Positions 7,340-17,500 of a stretch of DNA of 64,000 nt are shown here, piece by piece. The notes beneath the pieces were generated by a model. It did not search any database and had not been told where the DNA came from. It saw only the letters and a list, made by a program, of their open reading frames with translations. Location: the NCBI GenBank assembly GCA_947489585.1, contig CANLEE010000005.1, positions 224,723-288,722 on the forward strand, given 5' to 3'. Both the position numbers and the translations under genes were made by a program. This DNA is from an uncultured Psychroserpens sp. (GTDB lineage: Bacteria > Bacteroidota > Bacteroidia > Flavobacteriales > Flavobacteriaceae). How positions within the stretch are numbered: the first letter of the stretch is position 1; each line of letters begins with the position of its first letter.

Positions 7340-8266
7340 ATGAAACTAATTTTAAGACCTTTCAATAAAAGCGATTATTCTATTGTTTCAAAAATTTATG
7401 CCGAAGGTATTGCTACTAATGTTGCAACTTTTGAAACTGAAATTCCTAATTGGATAGATTGGAATAAAAAATACATTTCACAACCAAGAATAGTCGCTGT
7501 ATTTGAACAAACTGTTGTGGGTTTTGCTGTTTTGTCTAAAATTTCGAATAGAGACGTTTATAAAGGTGTTGCAGAAGTCAGTCTTTATGTTGCCAAACAT
7601 ATGAGAGGCTATGGCATTGGAAAACAATTACTTTTGCAACTTATAACAGAAAGTGAAGCTAATGGATTTTGGACTTTGCAAGCTGGAATTTTCTCAGCAA
7701 ATAAAGTTAGCATACATTTACACGAATCTTGTGGTTTTAGAATTGTTGGTACTCGAGAAAAAATAGGTCAACTTAATAACACTTGGTTCGATAACATACT
7801 TTTAGAAAGACGAAGTAAACTAATAGGAAATACAATGAAAAACATACTTGTGCTCTGTACAGGAAACTCCTGTAGAAGTCAAATGGCTCACGGCTATCTC
7901 AATCAATTTACAAAAGGAAAAGCAACTATATATAGTGCTGGAATAGAAACTCATGGTATAAATCCTGGAGCAGCAGCTATTATGAAAGAAGATGGTATTG
8001 ATATTTCTAATCACACCTCAAATCATGTTGATGAATATGCTGATGTTGACTTCGATTTTATCATCACAGTTTGTGATCATGCCAATGAAAATTGTCCATA
8101 CATACCAAGTAAAAATGCTGTTCGTTTACATCATAATTTCTTTGATCCATCTAAAGTATTAGGGTCTGATGATGAAAAACATCAAGCCTTTTTAAAGGCT
8201 AGGAGTGAAATAAAAGATTATTTTGAAGACTTTGTAAAAACTCACTTGCCCTCTTCTAAATTATAA
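7340..8266 (+). CDS. Fused GNAT acetyltransferase - thioredoxin-coupled arsenate reductase
   Basis: A 308-residue two-domain protein. Residues 1-160 are a GNAT domain of the phosphinothricin-acetyltransferase/ArsN type (VSLYVAKHMRGYGIGKQLL acetyl-CoA loop). Residues 166-308 are a complete low-molecular-weight-phosphatase-type arsenate reductase: nucleophile C173 in CTGNSCR, with C245 and C252 in VCDHANENCP, spaced seven apart as in thioredoxin-coupled ArsC. The domain junction has an ATG at 7835 (residue 166) exactly where stand-alone ArsC proteins start, so a separate reductase could also be made by internal initiation. The 3' end overlaps the convergent gene by 25 bases. In this window the two activities are joined without an intervening stop. 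Confidence 0.85.
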   Translation: MKLILRPFNKSDYSIVSKIYAEGIATNVATFETEIPNWIDWNKKYISQPRIVAVFEQTVVGFAVLSKISNRDVYKGVAEVSLYVAKHMRGYGIGKQLLLQLITESEANGFWTLQAGIFSANKVSIHLHESCGFRIVGTREKIGQLNNTWFDNILLERRSKLIGNTMKNILVLCTGNSCRSQMAHGYLNQFTKGKATIYSAGIETHGINPGAAAIMKEDGIDISNHTSNHVDEYADVDFDFIITVCDHANENCPYIPSKNAVRLHHNFFDPSKVLGSDDEKHQAFLKARSEIKDYFEDFVKTHLPSSKL

Positions 8267-9240
8267 TCAATTGGTAAGGCATCGCCAATGCGTTGCCTTC
8301 CCATATTACCTCCAAAAATCACCTGAGGTATTGGTGAATAATTACCGTATTTATCTATTTTAAATTCATCAACTGTAGTGTGCATTATTGACACAATATC
8401 TGTTTTGTAATAAATATCTAACTTCTCTTTCAACGCTACTGTTTTTAGACCCTTATCATCTTCATCAGAAATTATTAAATACTCATATGGATCTACTACG
8501 AACCTCTTTACTCCAAAAACATAACCTTCTTCTTTTAATCGCATATAATACAATGCTCTAACAAAATGTTGAATCGAACCTTCATAGGTATTTACTCTAT
8601 TCGTTTCTATTTGTTTCTTTTGCTTCGTATTTAAATCCTTATAAAATGAAGTTCCAGTATATGTAACAGATAAAGGACCCCATTTATCCATTTCTATTTC
8701 AAAATCAACAATCTCAAAACTTATTTCATAAAGCAAATTTTTATTTTTAACAACTATCGGCTTATTTGACCAAGCTGTCAAAGTACCATGTTGCTTATTA
8801 TAACGAAGCTTTATATCTTTTTCATTCAATATTTTGCATGATTTCCCATTTTTAGATTTTCCTAAAAATTCGTTTTTAAACAACCTCATTTTCGCCGCTC
8901 TTGTCATACCATCATCTGCTTCAATAACAACAGTATCAAGTTGATTAATAGATTCTTTTAAGAAAATAGTTGTGTTTGATTTACTGCGATAGTCATTAAT
9001 AAACACTTTTTCATATCCTAAATAAGAGACTACCAACGCCGATTTAACAGCATCAGTAAATTCAATTGAGAATTCTCCTTTATCATTTGTAACGGTACCT
9101 ATAGTAGAGTTATCGAAATAAACACTTACATAGGCTAAGGGTTTATTCGTTGCCTCATCAAGAATTTTCCCAGAAAAAGATTGTCCGTGAATTAATGTAT
9201 TAATCAAAAAAAGACAAAATACAAGATATTTAGTCATCAT
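8242..9240 (-). CDS. Secreted CarboxypepD_reg-like domain protein
   Basis: A 332-residue exported protein. It has a signal peptide (MTKYLVFCLFLINTLIHGQ) and an N-terminal carboxypeptidase-regulatory-like beta-sandwich (GKILDEATNKPLAYVSV ... GTVTNDKGEFSI ... VSYLGYEK, about residues 22-110), as seen at the N-terminus of TonB-dependent receptors and in stand-alone Bacteroidota proteins. The remaining 220 residues are beta-rich without a recognised domain. The start overlaps the end of the upstream acyltransferase gene by 11 bases (ATG at 9240 or 9237), so translation is coupled. Its tail overlaps the convergent arsC fusion by 25 bases. Function unknown; cell-envelope role likely. Confidence 0.8.
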   Translation of the reverse strand: MMTKYLVFCLFLINTLIHGQSFSGKILDEATNKPLAYVSVYFDNSTIGTVTNDKGEFSIEFTDAVKSALVVSYLGYEKVFINDYRSKSNTTIFLKESINQLDTVVIEADDGMTRAAKMRLFKNEFLGKSKNGKSCKILNEKDIKLRYNKQHGTLTAWSNKPIVVKNKNLLYEISFEIVDFEIEMDKWGPLSVTYTGTSFYKDLNTKQKKQIETNRVNTYEGSIQHFVRALYYMRLKEEGYVFGVKRFVVDPYEYLIISDEDDKGLKTVALKEKLDIYYKTDIVSIMHTTVDEFKIDKYGNYSPIPQVIFGGNMGRQRIGDALPIDYNLEEGK

Positions 9241-11062
9241 TCGAATTCGAAAATTTTCGCTCTAATTCGGCTTGAAATTCTTCCATTACCGGACGAACTG
9301 TACTTTCGGGTAAGTCAGCAATTTTAATATACATCAAACCATCAACAGCGTTATTAAATAATGGATCAACATTAAAAGCTACCAATTTGGCATTCTGCTT
9401 AATGTACTTTTTTAATAAGACAGGTAATCGCAATGCACCTGGTTCGACCTCATCAATAATTTTATCAAACTTATTCAAATCAGCTTCAGCTTCATCAAAA
9501 ACAAAATCTTTATCTGCATCCTTTAGTTTCACTTTAAACTCCTTCTTAGGATGAACATATTGTGCAACATATGGGTCGTAGTAATGTGATTTCATAAACT
9601 CAATCATCAATGATTTTGAGAAATTAGAAAACTGATTGCTTATACTAACACCTCCAATTAAAAATTTATGCTCTGGATAGCGTAAGGTTGTATGTACAAT
9701 GCCTTTCCAAAGTAGAAAGAGTGGCATCGGTTTTTGTTGATATTCTTTAATGATAAACGCTCTACCCATTTCAATAGATTCACTCATCATTTTATAAAGT
9801 TCTGGTTCAAACCTAAAGAGGTCTTGAAGATAAAACCCATCAATCCCATAACGTGCATAAATCTTAGACCCTAACCCCATTCTATAAGCCCCAGTCAATC
9901 GTTTCGCTTCGGTATCCCATAAAAACATATGATGATAATACGTATCAAAGCTATCTAAATCTATAGCTTCATTAGTACCTTCGCCAATAGCTCTAAATGT
10001 GATTTCACGTAATCGACCAATTTCATGTAAAATATTAGGAATTTGATCAGCAGGTGTTAAATACACTTCATAATTTTTACTCACCAATAATCTTGAATTA
10101 GCTTCACGCAATGTATCAACTTCAGCAGCCATTTTCTCTGTGCTCACAGAACCAACAATTCGTTTTGGGGGCTTTGCAGGCGGTTTTAATGTATTTGATA
10201 AATTGTCTAAAATCTTAGATTTATCTTCAAATGCATTAGATAACATGTACGTTTTTCGTCTAATAAATTCTGAAAAATCAGATAACGATTCATGTTCTTT
10301 TTGATCATTGACAGAAATTGGCTTCCCGATTCTAACCTTAATAGTTCTATGCTTTTGTGTCAGCAATTCTGAAGGTAATTTTGCTGTCCTAAACGTATCA
10401 CTAATTTTGGATAACTTATAAAACAACTTACTGTTTTTAGCATGAAAATAAATTGGAACTACAGGCACTTCAGCTTTTTTTATCAGCTTCATAGCAGCTT
10501 CTTCCCAAGGTTTATCAACTACTAATTTTCCGTCTTTGTAAGTTGAAACTTCACCTGCTGGAAACACTCCTAAAGGATGGCCCTCTCTTAAATGCAAAAT
10601 AGCATTTTTAAAACCTGCAATACTTGACTTCACATCCTTTCTGTCTTCAAACGGGTTTACAGGCATAATGTAAGGCTTCAATGGTTGGATTCTATGCAAT
10701 AAGAAATTCGCAATGATTTTAAAATCTTTACGTTGTTCAATCATTAGTTTTAGTAGTAAGATGCCGTCAATACCTCCAAGTGGATGATTAGAAACTGTAA
10801 TATAAGCACCATCTTTAGGAAGGCGCTTCAAATCTTCTTCCGGAATTTCAAATTTTATCTGAAAATCATCTAATATCGCGTCAAGAAATTCACCATCACT
10901 AAGATGCTTATTACGTTTATAAATTCTATTAAGTGTAGATATCTTCAAGACCTTCATTAGCAGCCATCCAAAGAACGTACCCAAAAAACCATATTTATCT
11001 GCATTAATTGCTTTAGCAACTTCTTTTGCAGTAACTAATCCTATATCTTGTTGTTTGGCCAT
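9230..11062 (-). CDS. Bifunctional OlsF-like acyltransferase (PlsC + OlsB-type GNAT domains)
   Basis: A 610-residue protein. The N-terminal half has a lysophospholipid acyltransferase domain: NHPLGGIDG with H93 and D99 (an HX5D spacing instead of the usual HX4D) and the FPAGEVS block. The C-terminal half (about 325-490) resembles OlsB/hemolysin-like N-acyltransferases (RLREITFRAIGEGT, DTYYHHMFLWD, GAYRMG). This two-domain arrangement is that of OlsF, which makes ornithine lipids in two acylation steps, and a functional homologue has been reported from Flavobacterium. Ornithine or other aminoacyl lipid synthesis is therefore likely. The gene lies 23 bases after aspartate kinase and is coupled to the downstream gene. 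No hydroxylase is nearby. Confidence 0.82.
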   Translation of the reverse strand: MAKQQDIGLVTAKEVAKAINADKYGFLGTFFGWLLMKVLKISTLNRIYKRNKHLSDGEFLDAILDDFQIKFEIPEEDLKRLPKDGAYITVSNHPLGGIDGILLLKLMIEQRKDFKIIANFLLHRIQPLKPYIMPVNPFEDRKDVKSSIAGFKNAILHLREGHPLGVFPAGEVSTYKDGKLVVDKPWEEAAMKLIKKAEVPVVPIYFHAKNSKLFYKLSKISDTFRTAKLPSELLTQKHRTIKVRIGKPISVNDQKEHESLSDFSEFIRRKTYMLSNAFEDKSKILDNLSNTLKPPAKPPKRIVGSVSTEKMAAEVDTLREANSRLLVSKNYEVYLTPADQIPNILHEIGRLREITFRAIGEGTNEAIDLDSFDTYYHHMFLWDTEAKRLTGAYRMGLGSKIYARYGIDGFYLQDLFRFEPELYKMMSESIEMGRAFIIKEYQQKPMPLFLLWKGIVHTTLRYPEHKFLIGGVSISNQFSNFSKSLMIEFMKSHYYDPYVAQYVHPKKEFKVKLKDADKDFVFDEAEADLNKFDKIIDEVEPGALRLPVLLKKYIKQNAKLVAFNVDPLFNNAVDGLMYIKIADLPESTVRPVMEEFQAELERKFSNSNDD

Positions 11063-11085
11063 GACTGTAAAAGTACTAAAATTGT

Positions 11086-12336
11086 TTATTTAGTTACTAT
11101 TTGTATCGTTTCTTGCGTTAACTGTTTTAGTAGCAATTCTTTATCTTTTTCTACTGAAAAAATTGCTTGCTCATTATAATGTCTTACTGTATATAGACTC
11201 ACATTATCATGAATTGTTACTTTAAATTTTGCTTTTAAATGCTGAAGCAATCGTTCTAGATTATTGTATGTATTCTCAAAACATACTGAAAAGCTAATCG
11301 CAGAGTTTTGAATGACATCAACTTTCATTTTATATAAATGTAGTAACTTGAATATTTCACTAATATTTTCTTCAAGTATATAACTAAAATCTAAAGATGA
11401 TAAAGATACCAATACTTGATTTTTCTTAACAATATAACAAGGGATATTTGGTTCTATTCCAAAGCCTTTTCCAACTCGAGTTCCAGCATTTTTAGGGTTT
11501 AAAAAAGATTTCACGAACAGCGGAATTTCCTTTTGCTGTAAGGGTTGTAACGTTTTTGGGTGAATCACAGAAGCACCATAAAATGCTAGCTCAATTGCCT
11601 CTCTATAAGAAATGCTATTCAGTAATTGTGCATTTTCAAAATATCGCGGATCAGCATTTAATACACCAGGAACATCTTTCCAAATAGTAACACTTTCGGC
11701 ATTTAAACAGTAAGCAAAAATTGCTGCTGTATAATCACTGCCCTCTCGCCCAAGAGTGGTCACAAAGTTATTAGCATCACTTGCTAAAAACCCTTGTGTA
11801 ACATTTAGAATTTTTGTGTCAAAATTCGATTTTATATTAGACTGTGTTTGCTCCCAATCTACATTTGCTCTTCGATAATAATCATCCGTTTTTATAAACT
11901 CACGTACATCAAGCCAATTATTTTTAAGCCCAATCTCATTAAGATAAGCCGAAATAATTGTTGTAGATGTTAATTCTCCAAAACCAATCACTTGATCGTA
12001 AACAAAATTATAATCAGGTGATTTATTTCGACGCAAAAAATAATCTAAGTCTTCAAAAATAGTTGCTATTCTTTTAAATATAGCATGTTGTGTATTTTCA
12101 AAAAGCTCTAATAAAATTTCATTATGGTACTTTTTAACGTCTTGAATTGAACTTTGTAATTCGGCTTTATTATCAAAATAGTTTTTAATTACAAGTTCCA
12201 TAGCATTGGTTGTTTTTCCCATAGCAGAAACCACTACGAGAGTATTATCGTAACCAACTTGTTGTAATACTGAAGCCAAGTTTTTAACACCTTCGGCATT
12301 TTTTACCGATGCTCCTCCAAATTTAAATACCTGCAT
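11086..12336 (-). CDS. lysC: Aspartate kinase (monofunctional)
   Basis: A 416-residue enzyme catalysing ATP-dependent phosphorylation of L-aspartate, the entry to lysine, threonine, methionine and diaminopimelate synthesis. The kinase signature KFGGASV is at residues 5-11. TTLGREGSDYTA and VTIWKDVPGV mark the substrate and nucleotide sites of the amino-acid kinase fold. The C-terminal about 120 residues correspond to the ACT-domain region, though weakly conserved here, so feedback sensitivity cannot be judged. It is not fused to homoserine dehydrogenase. The start overlaps the GNAT gene by 14 bases, indicating one operon from 12817 to 8242. Confidence 0.92.
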   Translation of the reverse strand: MQVFKFGGASVKNAEGVKNLASVLQQVGYDNTLVVVSAMGKTTNAMELVIKNYFDNKAELQSSIQDVKKYHNEILLELFENTQHAIFKRIATIFEDLDYFLRRNKSPDYNFVYDQVIGFGELTSTTIISAYLNEIGLKNNWLDVREFIKTDDYYRRANVDWEQTQSNIKSNFDTKILNVTQGFLASDANNFVTTLGREGSDYTAAIFAYCLNAESVTIWKDVPGVLNADPRYFENAQLLNSISYREAIELAFYGASVIHPKTLQPLQQKEIPLFVKSFLNPKNAGTRVGKGFGIEPNIPCYIVKKNQVLVSLSSLDFSYILEENISEIFKLLHLYKMKVDVIQNSAISFSVCFENTYNNLERLLQHLKAKFKVTIHDNVSLYTVRHYNEQAIFSVEKDKELLLKQLTQETIQIVTK

Positions 12337-12817
12337 TCTTAATATGTTCTATATAATTTTTTATTCCGTCTTCGTCAAGATGAACCACATCCCAATCCCG
12401 TTTGACATCTGCGCCTTTTTTCTCATAAAAATTAATAGCTGGCTCATTCCAATCTATCACTTCCCAACATATACGTTTAACACCAAGACGATGTCCATAC
12501 TTTACAACTTCATCTAAAAGTGCAGTACCCATACCTGTGCCTCTTTTAGTTTGACTTACAATCAAATCTTCTAGATGAATAATTGGTCCTTTCCAAGTAG
12601 AGAAACGATTATATACCAAAGCAATTCCTTCAACAATACCATCACATTCTGCAACAAAACACAAAAATTGCTTTGGGTCTTCAAACCCTCTTTTTTGGAG
12701 TATTTCAACTGTGACCTCAACAGCATCTGGCTCTTTCTCAAAAACAGCAAGTTCTGTGATGAGTTCAAGAACTCTTGGCATATCATTTTTTGTGGCTTCT
12801 CTTATTGAAAAAGTCAT
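12323..12817 (-). CDS. GNAT family N-acetyltransferase
   Basis: A 164-residue single-domain acetyltransferase. Motif A is LEDLIVSQTKRGTGMGTALLDEV (acetyl-CoA pyrophosphate loop R/Q-x-x-G-x-G/A) and the C-terminal WNEPAINFYEKKGA is the usual motif B. It resembles diamine/spermidine-type GNAT proteins, but the substrate is not determinable. It is the first gene of a four-gene operon, with an exact -7 box 16 bases upstream, and it overlaps aspartate kinase by 14 bases. Confidence 0.87.
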   Translation of the reverse strand: MTFSIREATKNDMPRVLELITELAVFEKEPDAVEVTVEILQKRGFEDPKQFLCFVAECDGIVEGIALVYNRFSTWKGPIIHLEDLIVSQTKRGTGMGTALLDEVVKYGHRLGVKRICWEVIDWNEPAINFYEKKGADVKRDWDVVHLDEDGIKNYIEHIKNAGI

Positions 12818-12832
12818 AGGTTTTCTTTAGCC

Positions 12833-12840
12833 CAAATATA
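12833..12840 (-). promoter_or_regulatory. -7 promoter box (TATATTTG on the minus strand)
   Basis: Exact TAnnTTTG on the minus strand, 16 bases upstream of the GNAT start at 12817. It would drive the GNAT-lysC-olsF-like operon. Confidence 0.55.
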
Positions 12841-12933
12841 ATCTAAAACTTAACAATTTTATCATATAATAATTCTACTATAACGTTGTAGTTGACTAAA
12901 AAAATGAGATATTTGCAAAAACAACTACACTAC

Positions 12934-13938
12934 ATGTCTAGAAAAAACCAAACACTGGGTGAATTTATTATCGAAAATCAATCGTCTTTTAAATACACTT
13001 CTGGTGAATTATCACGTCTTATAAATTCTATTCGTTTAGCTGCAAAAGTTGTCAATCATGAAGTAAACAAAGCAGGTTTAGTCGATATTATTGGAGCAGC
13101 AGGTGATACTAATATTCAAGGTGAAGATCAACAAAAATTAGATGTTTATGCTAATAATAAGTTTATCCAAACTATGACTAAGCGTAATATTGTTTGTGGC
13201 ATTGCAAGTGAAGAGGAAGACGATTTTATTTCTATAAACAGTCAAGATGAAAATCATCAAAATAAATATGTCGTATTAATTGATCCTTTAGATGGTTCAT
13301 CTAATATTGACGTTAATGTTTCTGTTGGAACGATTTTCTCTATCTACAGGCGTGTCACTCCTGTTGGAACACCAGTAACAATTGATGATTTCCTTCAAAA
13401 AGGAAGCCAACAAGTTGCTGCTGGATATGTAGTATACGGAACCTCAACCATGCTTGTTTATACAACTGGTGATGGTGTTAACGGGTTTACTTTAAACCCA
13501 GCAATTGGATCATTCTATTTGTCTCACCCAAACATGCAATTTCCTGAAGATGGTAAAATCTATTCGGTAAACGAAGGGAATTATACGCACTTCCCACAAG
13601 GCATAAAAAACTATATTAAATATTGCCAGCTAGAAGAAGGCGACAGACCTTACACAAGTCGCTATATTGGCTCTTTAGTATCTGATTTCCATAGAAACAT
13701 GATAAAAGGTGGTATTTATTTATACCCAAAAAGTTCTTTGAATTCTAATGGTAAATTACGTCTACTCTATGAATGCAATCCAATGGCATTTATCGCCGAA
13801 CAAGCCAATGGAAAAGCGAGTGATGGATTTACAAGAATTATGGATATAAAACCTACCGAACTACATCAGCGTGTACCTTTCATTTGCGGAAGTAAAAACA
13901 TGGTAGAAAAAGCTGAAGAATTTATGCGCAATGCATAA
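12934..13938 (+). CDS. fbp: Class I fructose-1,6-bisphosphatase
   Basis: A 334-residue gluconeogenic phosphatase, the same length as well-studied class I enzymes. The metal-binding and catalytic block [17 protein letters not shown] is present, as are the sugar-phosphate-binding [10 protein letters not shown] and the late YECNPMAF segments. The frame is open upstream to a TTG at 12892, but a GATATTTG -7-like box at 12907-12914 falls inside that extension, so the ATG at 12934 is chosen. The gene is followed by a strong terminator. Confidence 0.95.
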   Translation: MSRKNQTLGEFIIENQSSFKYTSGELSRLINSIRLAAKVVNHEVNKAGLVDIIGAAGDTNIQGEDQQKLDVYANNKFIQTMTKRNIVCGIASEEEDDFISINSQDENHQNKYVVLIDPLDGSSNIDVNVSVGTIFSIYRRVTPVGTPVTIDDFLQKGSQQVAAGYVVYGTSTMLVYTTGDGVNGFTLNPAIGSFYLSHPNMQFPEDGKIYSVNEGNYTHFPQGIKNYIKYCQLEEGDRPYTSRYIGSLVSDFHRNMIKGGIYLYPKSSLNSNGKLRLLYECNPMAFIAEQANGKASDGFTRIMDIKPTELHQRVPFICGSKNMVEKAEEFMRNA

Positions 13939-13970
13939 AAAAAGCAACCTTTAATAGATTGCTTTTTTTT
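13937..13970. terminator. Bidirectional terminator after fbp
   Basis: AAAAAAAGCAA pairs with TTGCTTTTTTT around an 11-base A/T-rich loop. With A-runs on the left and T-runs on the right it can serve both fbp and the convergent TerB-like gene. Confidence 0.8.
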
Positions 13971-13984
13971 AGTTTTAAATCATT

Positions 13985-14416
13985 TTATTGATTCATATGT
14001 TTCATTTTATCAATAAAATCATCTAAGTCTACTTCATAATGTACTAAAGTTAAGGCCTTATCTGTAATGTATTTTACATTGTCTTGATTAAAACCTAAAC
14101 CAATACATAACTTTTCTAATAAAGAAACTTGAGCTTCACCTTCAATATGATCAGCCCACACCATACGCGCTAAATCATATAAACGCTCTAGACGTCTGTC
14201 ATATGATGTTGGGGGATTGATTGGGTGGCTTTGATAATCTTTAAGTATCGTTTTATAATCGGCTTCTGTAATATCTAAACGCGTCGCTAAACGGTCTAAA
14301 AACGTTTTTTCTGCTTCATTAATAATCCCATCACTCATCGCAACTCTAACAATAGCAGCAAAGTGATCTTCATTACGCTTTTTAAATCCGCTTTCGAATA
14401 ATTCTGAAAATGACAT
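13985..14416 (-). CDS. TerB-family (DjlA/TerB-like) protein
   Basis: A 143-residue all-helical protein of the TerB/tellurite-resistance-like family. The pattern FAAIVRVAMSDGIINEAEKTFLDRLA is the first acidic EF-hand-like helix pair, and a second related pair follows (MVWADHIEGEAQVSLLEKL). TerB domains bind metal ions and are found in stress and membrane-associated contexts, and in single-domain form the role is unknown. No other ter genes are nearby, so tellurite resistance should not be assumed. An exact -7 box precedes it at 14439. Confidence 0.82.
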   Translation of the reverse strand: MSFSELFESGFKKRNEDHFAAIVRVAMSDGIINEAEKTFLDRLATRLDITEADYKTILKDYQSHPINPPTSYDRRLERLYDLARMVWADHIEGEAQVSLLEKLCIGLGFNQDNVKYITDKALTLVHYEVDLDDFIDKMKHMNQ

Positions 14417-14438
14417 ATATTTTGTTGTTTAAGTCCCA

Positions 14439-14446
14439 CAAAGATA
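14439..14446 (-). promoter_or_regulatory. -7 promoter box (TATCTTTG, minus strand)
   Basis: Exact TAnnTTTG match with a TTG about 20 bases further upstream, fitting the -33/-7 spacing. It lies 23 bases before the TerB-like ATG. Confidence 0.6.
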
Positions 14447-14490
14447 GTTTTATTAATACATTTTAACAATAACCAATGTCACAAAAATTT

Positions 14491-14498
14491 TATATTTG
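14491..14498 (+). promoter_or_regulatory. -7 promoter box of mfd (TATATTTG)
   Basis: Exact TAnnTTTG match. Transcription would begin about 14505, leaving only about 10 bases before the TTG start of mfd. Confidence 0.6.
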
Positions 14499-14514
14499 CA
14501 CAAAATAAAATGCC

Positions 14515-17500
14515 TTGAGTAAAACCATTCTCTCGCAAACGTATGCACAGGCTTTGCAAATGCAAAATCTGCAAACTACTATTGCCCAAACCAAGGCAAA
14601 ACTTCACCTCAAAGGTCTTGTTGGCTCTTCACTTTCTCTTGTTATTAGTGAAGTATTTAAAGCTTCTGAATTACCTTTTTTATTACTCTTTAATGATAAA
14701 GAAGAAGCTGCATTTTACCTTAACGATTTAGAAGTTTTGCTAAATGATAAAGATGTTCTGTTTTATCCAGGAAGTTATCGTAGACCATATCAAATTGAAG
14801 AAACTGATAATGCCAATGTATTATTAAGATCTGAAGTATTAAATCGAATTAATTCACGAAAAAAACCTGCCATAATAGTCACTTATCCTGACGCCCTTTT
14901 TGAAAAGGTAGTCACACGTCGCGAACTAGAAAAAAATACTTTAAAAATTTCAGTTGGTGATGAGTTATCTATTGATTTTGTTAATGAAGTTTTGTTTGAA
15001 TATCAGTTTAAACGTGTAGATTTTGTTACCGAACCTGGAGAGTTTTCAGTTCGTGGTGGCATTGTAGATGTGTTTTCATTTTCTCATGACGAACCTTATC
15101 GTATCGAATTTTTTGGCGACGATGTAGATAGCATTAGAACCTTTGATGTAGAAACGCAGCTTTCTACAGAACAGATTAAAAAAATTGGTATCATTCCAAA
15201 TGTTGCCAATAAATTTTTAGAAGAAAGCAGACAAAGTTTTTTAAAATATATTGCTCAAAAAACAGTTGTATTTTCAAAAGATACAGATATATTGTTTTCG
15301 AGAATTGATGAATTCTTCGAAAAAGCAGAAGCGACATTTAAGGCCTTATCTTCAGAATTAAAACATTCAAAACCTGAAGAATTATTCTGTAATTCTGACT
15401 TATTAAAAAGACAATTCCTTGAATTTAGTTTAGTTGAGTTTGGGACAACTAGTATATTTTCCGTAGAAAAAATTGAGTATAACACCACACCTCAACCCTC
15501 ATTTAATAAACAATTCAATTTATTGATTGATGACCTCAACACCAATCATAATAAAGGTTATACCAATTATATCGTTTGTGCAAGTGAGCAACAGGCCAAG
15601 CGTTTTCATGATATTTTTGAAGATGTCGAGCAAGAGGTACACTATCAAACTATCGTACTGTCCTTATACCAAGGATTTATTGATCACAATCAAAAAATCA
15701 CTTGCTACACCGATCATCAAATCTTTGAGCGCTATCATAAATTTCACTTAAAAAATGGTTATGCAAAAAAGCAAGCCATCACACTTAAAGAACTCACTAA
15801 TTTAGATATTGGCGATTATGTCACCCATATAGATCATGGTATTGGGAAGTTTGGCGGACTTCAGAAAATCGATGTAGAAGGCAAAAAACAAGAGGCCATA
15901 AAACTTGTGTATGGTGAACGTGATGTGCTCTATTTGAGCATTCATTCTTTGCATAAAATCACTAAGTTTAATGGTAAGGATGGAAAACCTCCTAAAATAT
16001 ATAAACTAGGAAGTAAAGCTTGGAAAACACTTAAGCAAAAAACAAAATCACGCGTTAAAGAGATTGCGTTTAACTTGATTCAAGTCTATGCAAAACGTAA
16101 ACTTGAAAAAGGCTACCAATATAAACCTGATAGTTACCTTCAACATGAATTAGAAGCGTCTTTTATTTATGAAGACACACCAGATCAAATCACGTCTACC
16201 GCAGATATAAAAGCTGACATGGAAAGTGAACGCCCAATGGACCGTCTTGTCTGTGGTGATGTAGGTTTTGGGAAAACTGAAGTTGCTATACGCGCTGCTT
16301 TTAAAGCAGTAGATAATGGTAAGCAAGTTGCTATCTTAGTGCCAACGACGATTTTAGCTTATCAGCACAATAAAACAATATCAGAACGCCTCAAAGATTT
16401 CCCTGTCACTGTAGATTATCTCAACCGTTTTAGAACAGCTAAGGAAAAACGCATCACTCTAGAAAAACTTGAAAAAGGGCATGTAGATATTATTATTGGT
16501 ACGCATCAACTTGTCAATAAAAATGTAAAGTTTAAAGACTTAGGCTTGCTCATCGTTGATGAAGAACAAAAATTTGGTGTTGCTGTAAAGGAAAAATTAA
16601 AAACGCTTAAAGAAAATGTAGACGTTCTAACACTTACTGCAACGCCTATTCCAAGAACATTACAATTCAGCTTGATGGCTGCTCGTGATTTGTCTGTGAT
16701 TACAACAGCACCTCCGAATCGCTATCCCATAGAAAGTCATGTCATCCGTTTTAATGAAGAAACAATTAGAGATGCTGTGACCTATGAGATTCAACGAGGC
16801 GGACAAATTTTTTTCATTCATAATCGAATTGAGAACATTAAAGAAGTTGCTGGAATGATACAACGCTTGGTTCCCGATGCAAAAATTGGTATTGGTCATG
16901 GTCGATTAGATGGCAAAAAGCTGGAGCTTTTAATGCTTGCTTTTATGAATGGTGAGTTTGATGTACTAGTGAGCACAACTATTGTAGAAAGTGGATTAGA
17001 CGTTCCAAATGCTAACACTATTTTCATCAATAACGCCAACAATTTTGGTTTAAGTGATTTACATCAAATGCGTGGTCGTGTTGGACGAAGTAATAAAAAA
17101 GCATTCTGTTATTTTATTACACCTGAATATTCTGCAATGACTAACGATGCTAGAAAACGTATTACAGCTTTAGAACAATTTACTGAATTAGGAAGTGGTT
17201 TTAACATTGCCATGAAAGATTTAGAGATTCGTGGTGCTGGAGACTTACTTGGAGGTGAACAAAGTGGTTTTATTAATGATATTGGTTTTGATACCTATCA
17301 AAAAATATTAAACGAAGCCATAGAAGAACTTAAAGAAAATGAGTTTAAAGACTTATATAAAGATAGTGACAAAGTTAAAGACTATGTTAAAGATATAACT
17401 ATTGATACTGACTTCGAATTGCTCTTCCCAGACGATTATGTGAATAGTATTACTGAACGTTTAAACCTATACACCAAACTTAATACACTTAAAACAGAAG

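Noticed and set aside
13985..14416. Tellurite resistance locus
   Set aside because: A single TerB-like domain without other ter genes does not support tellurite resistance.
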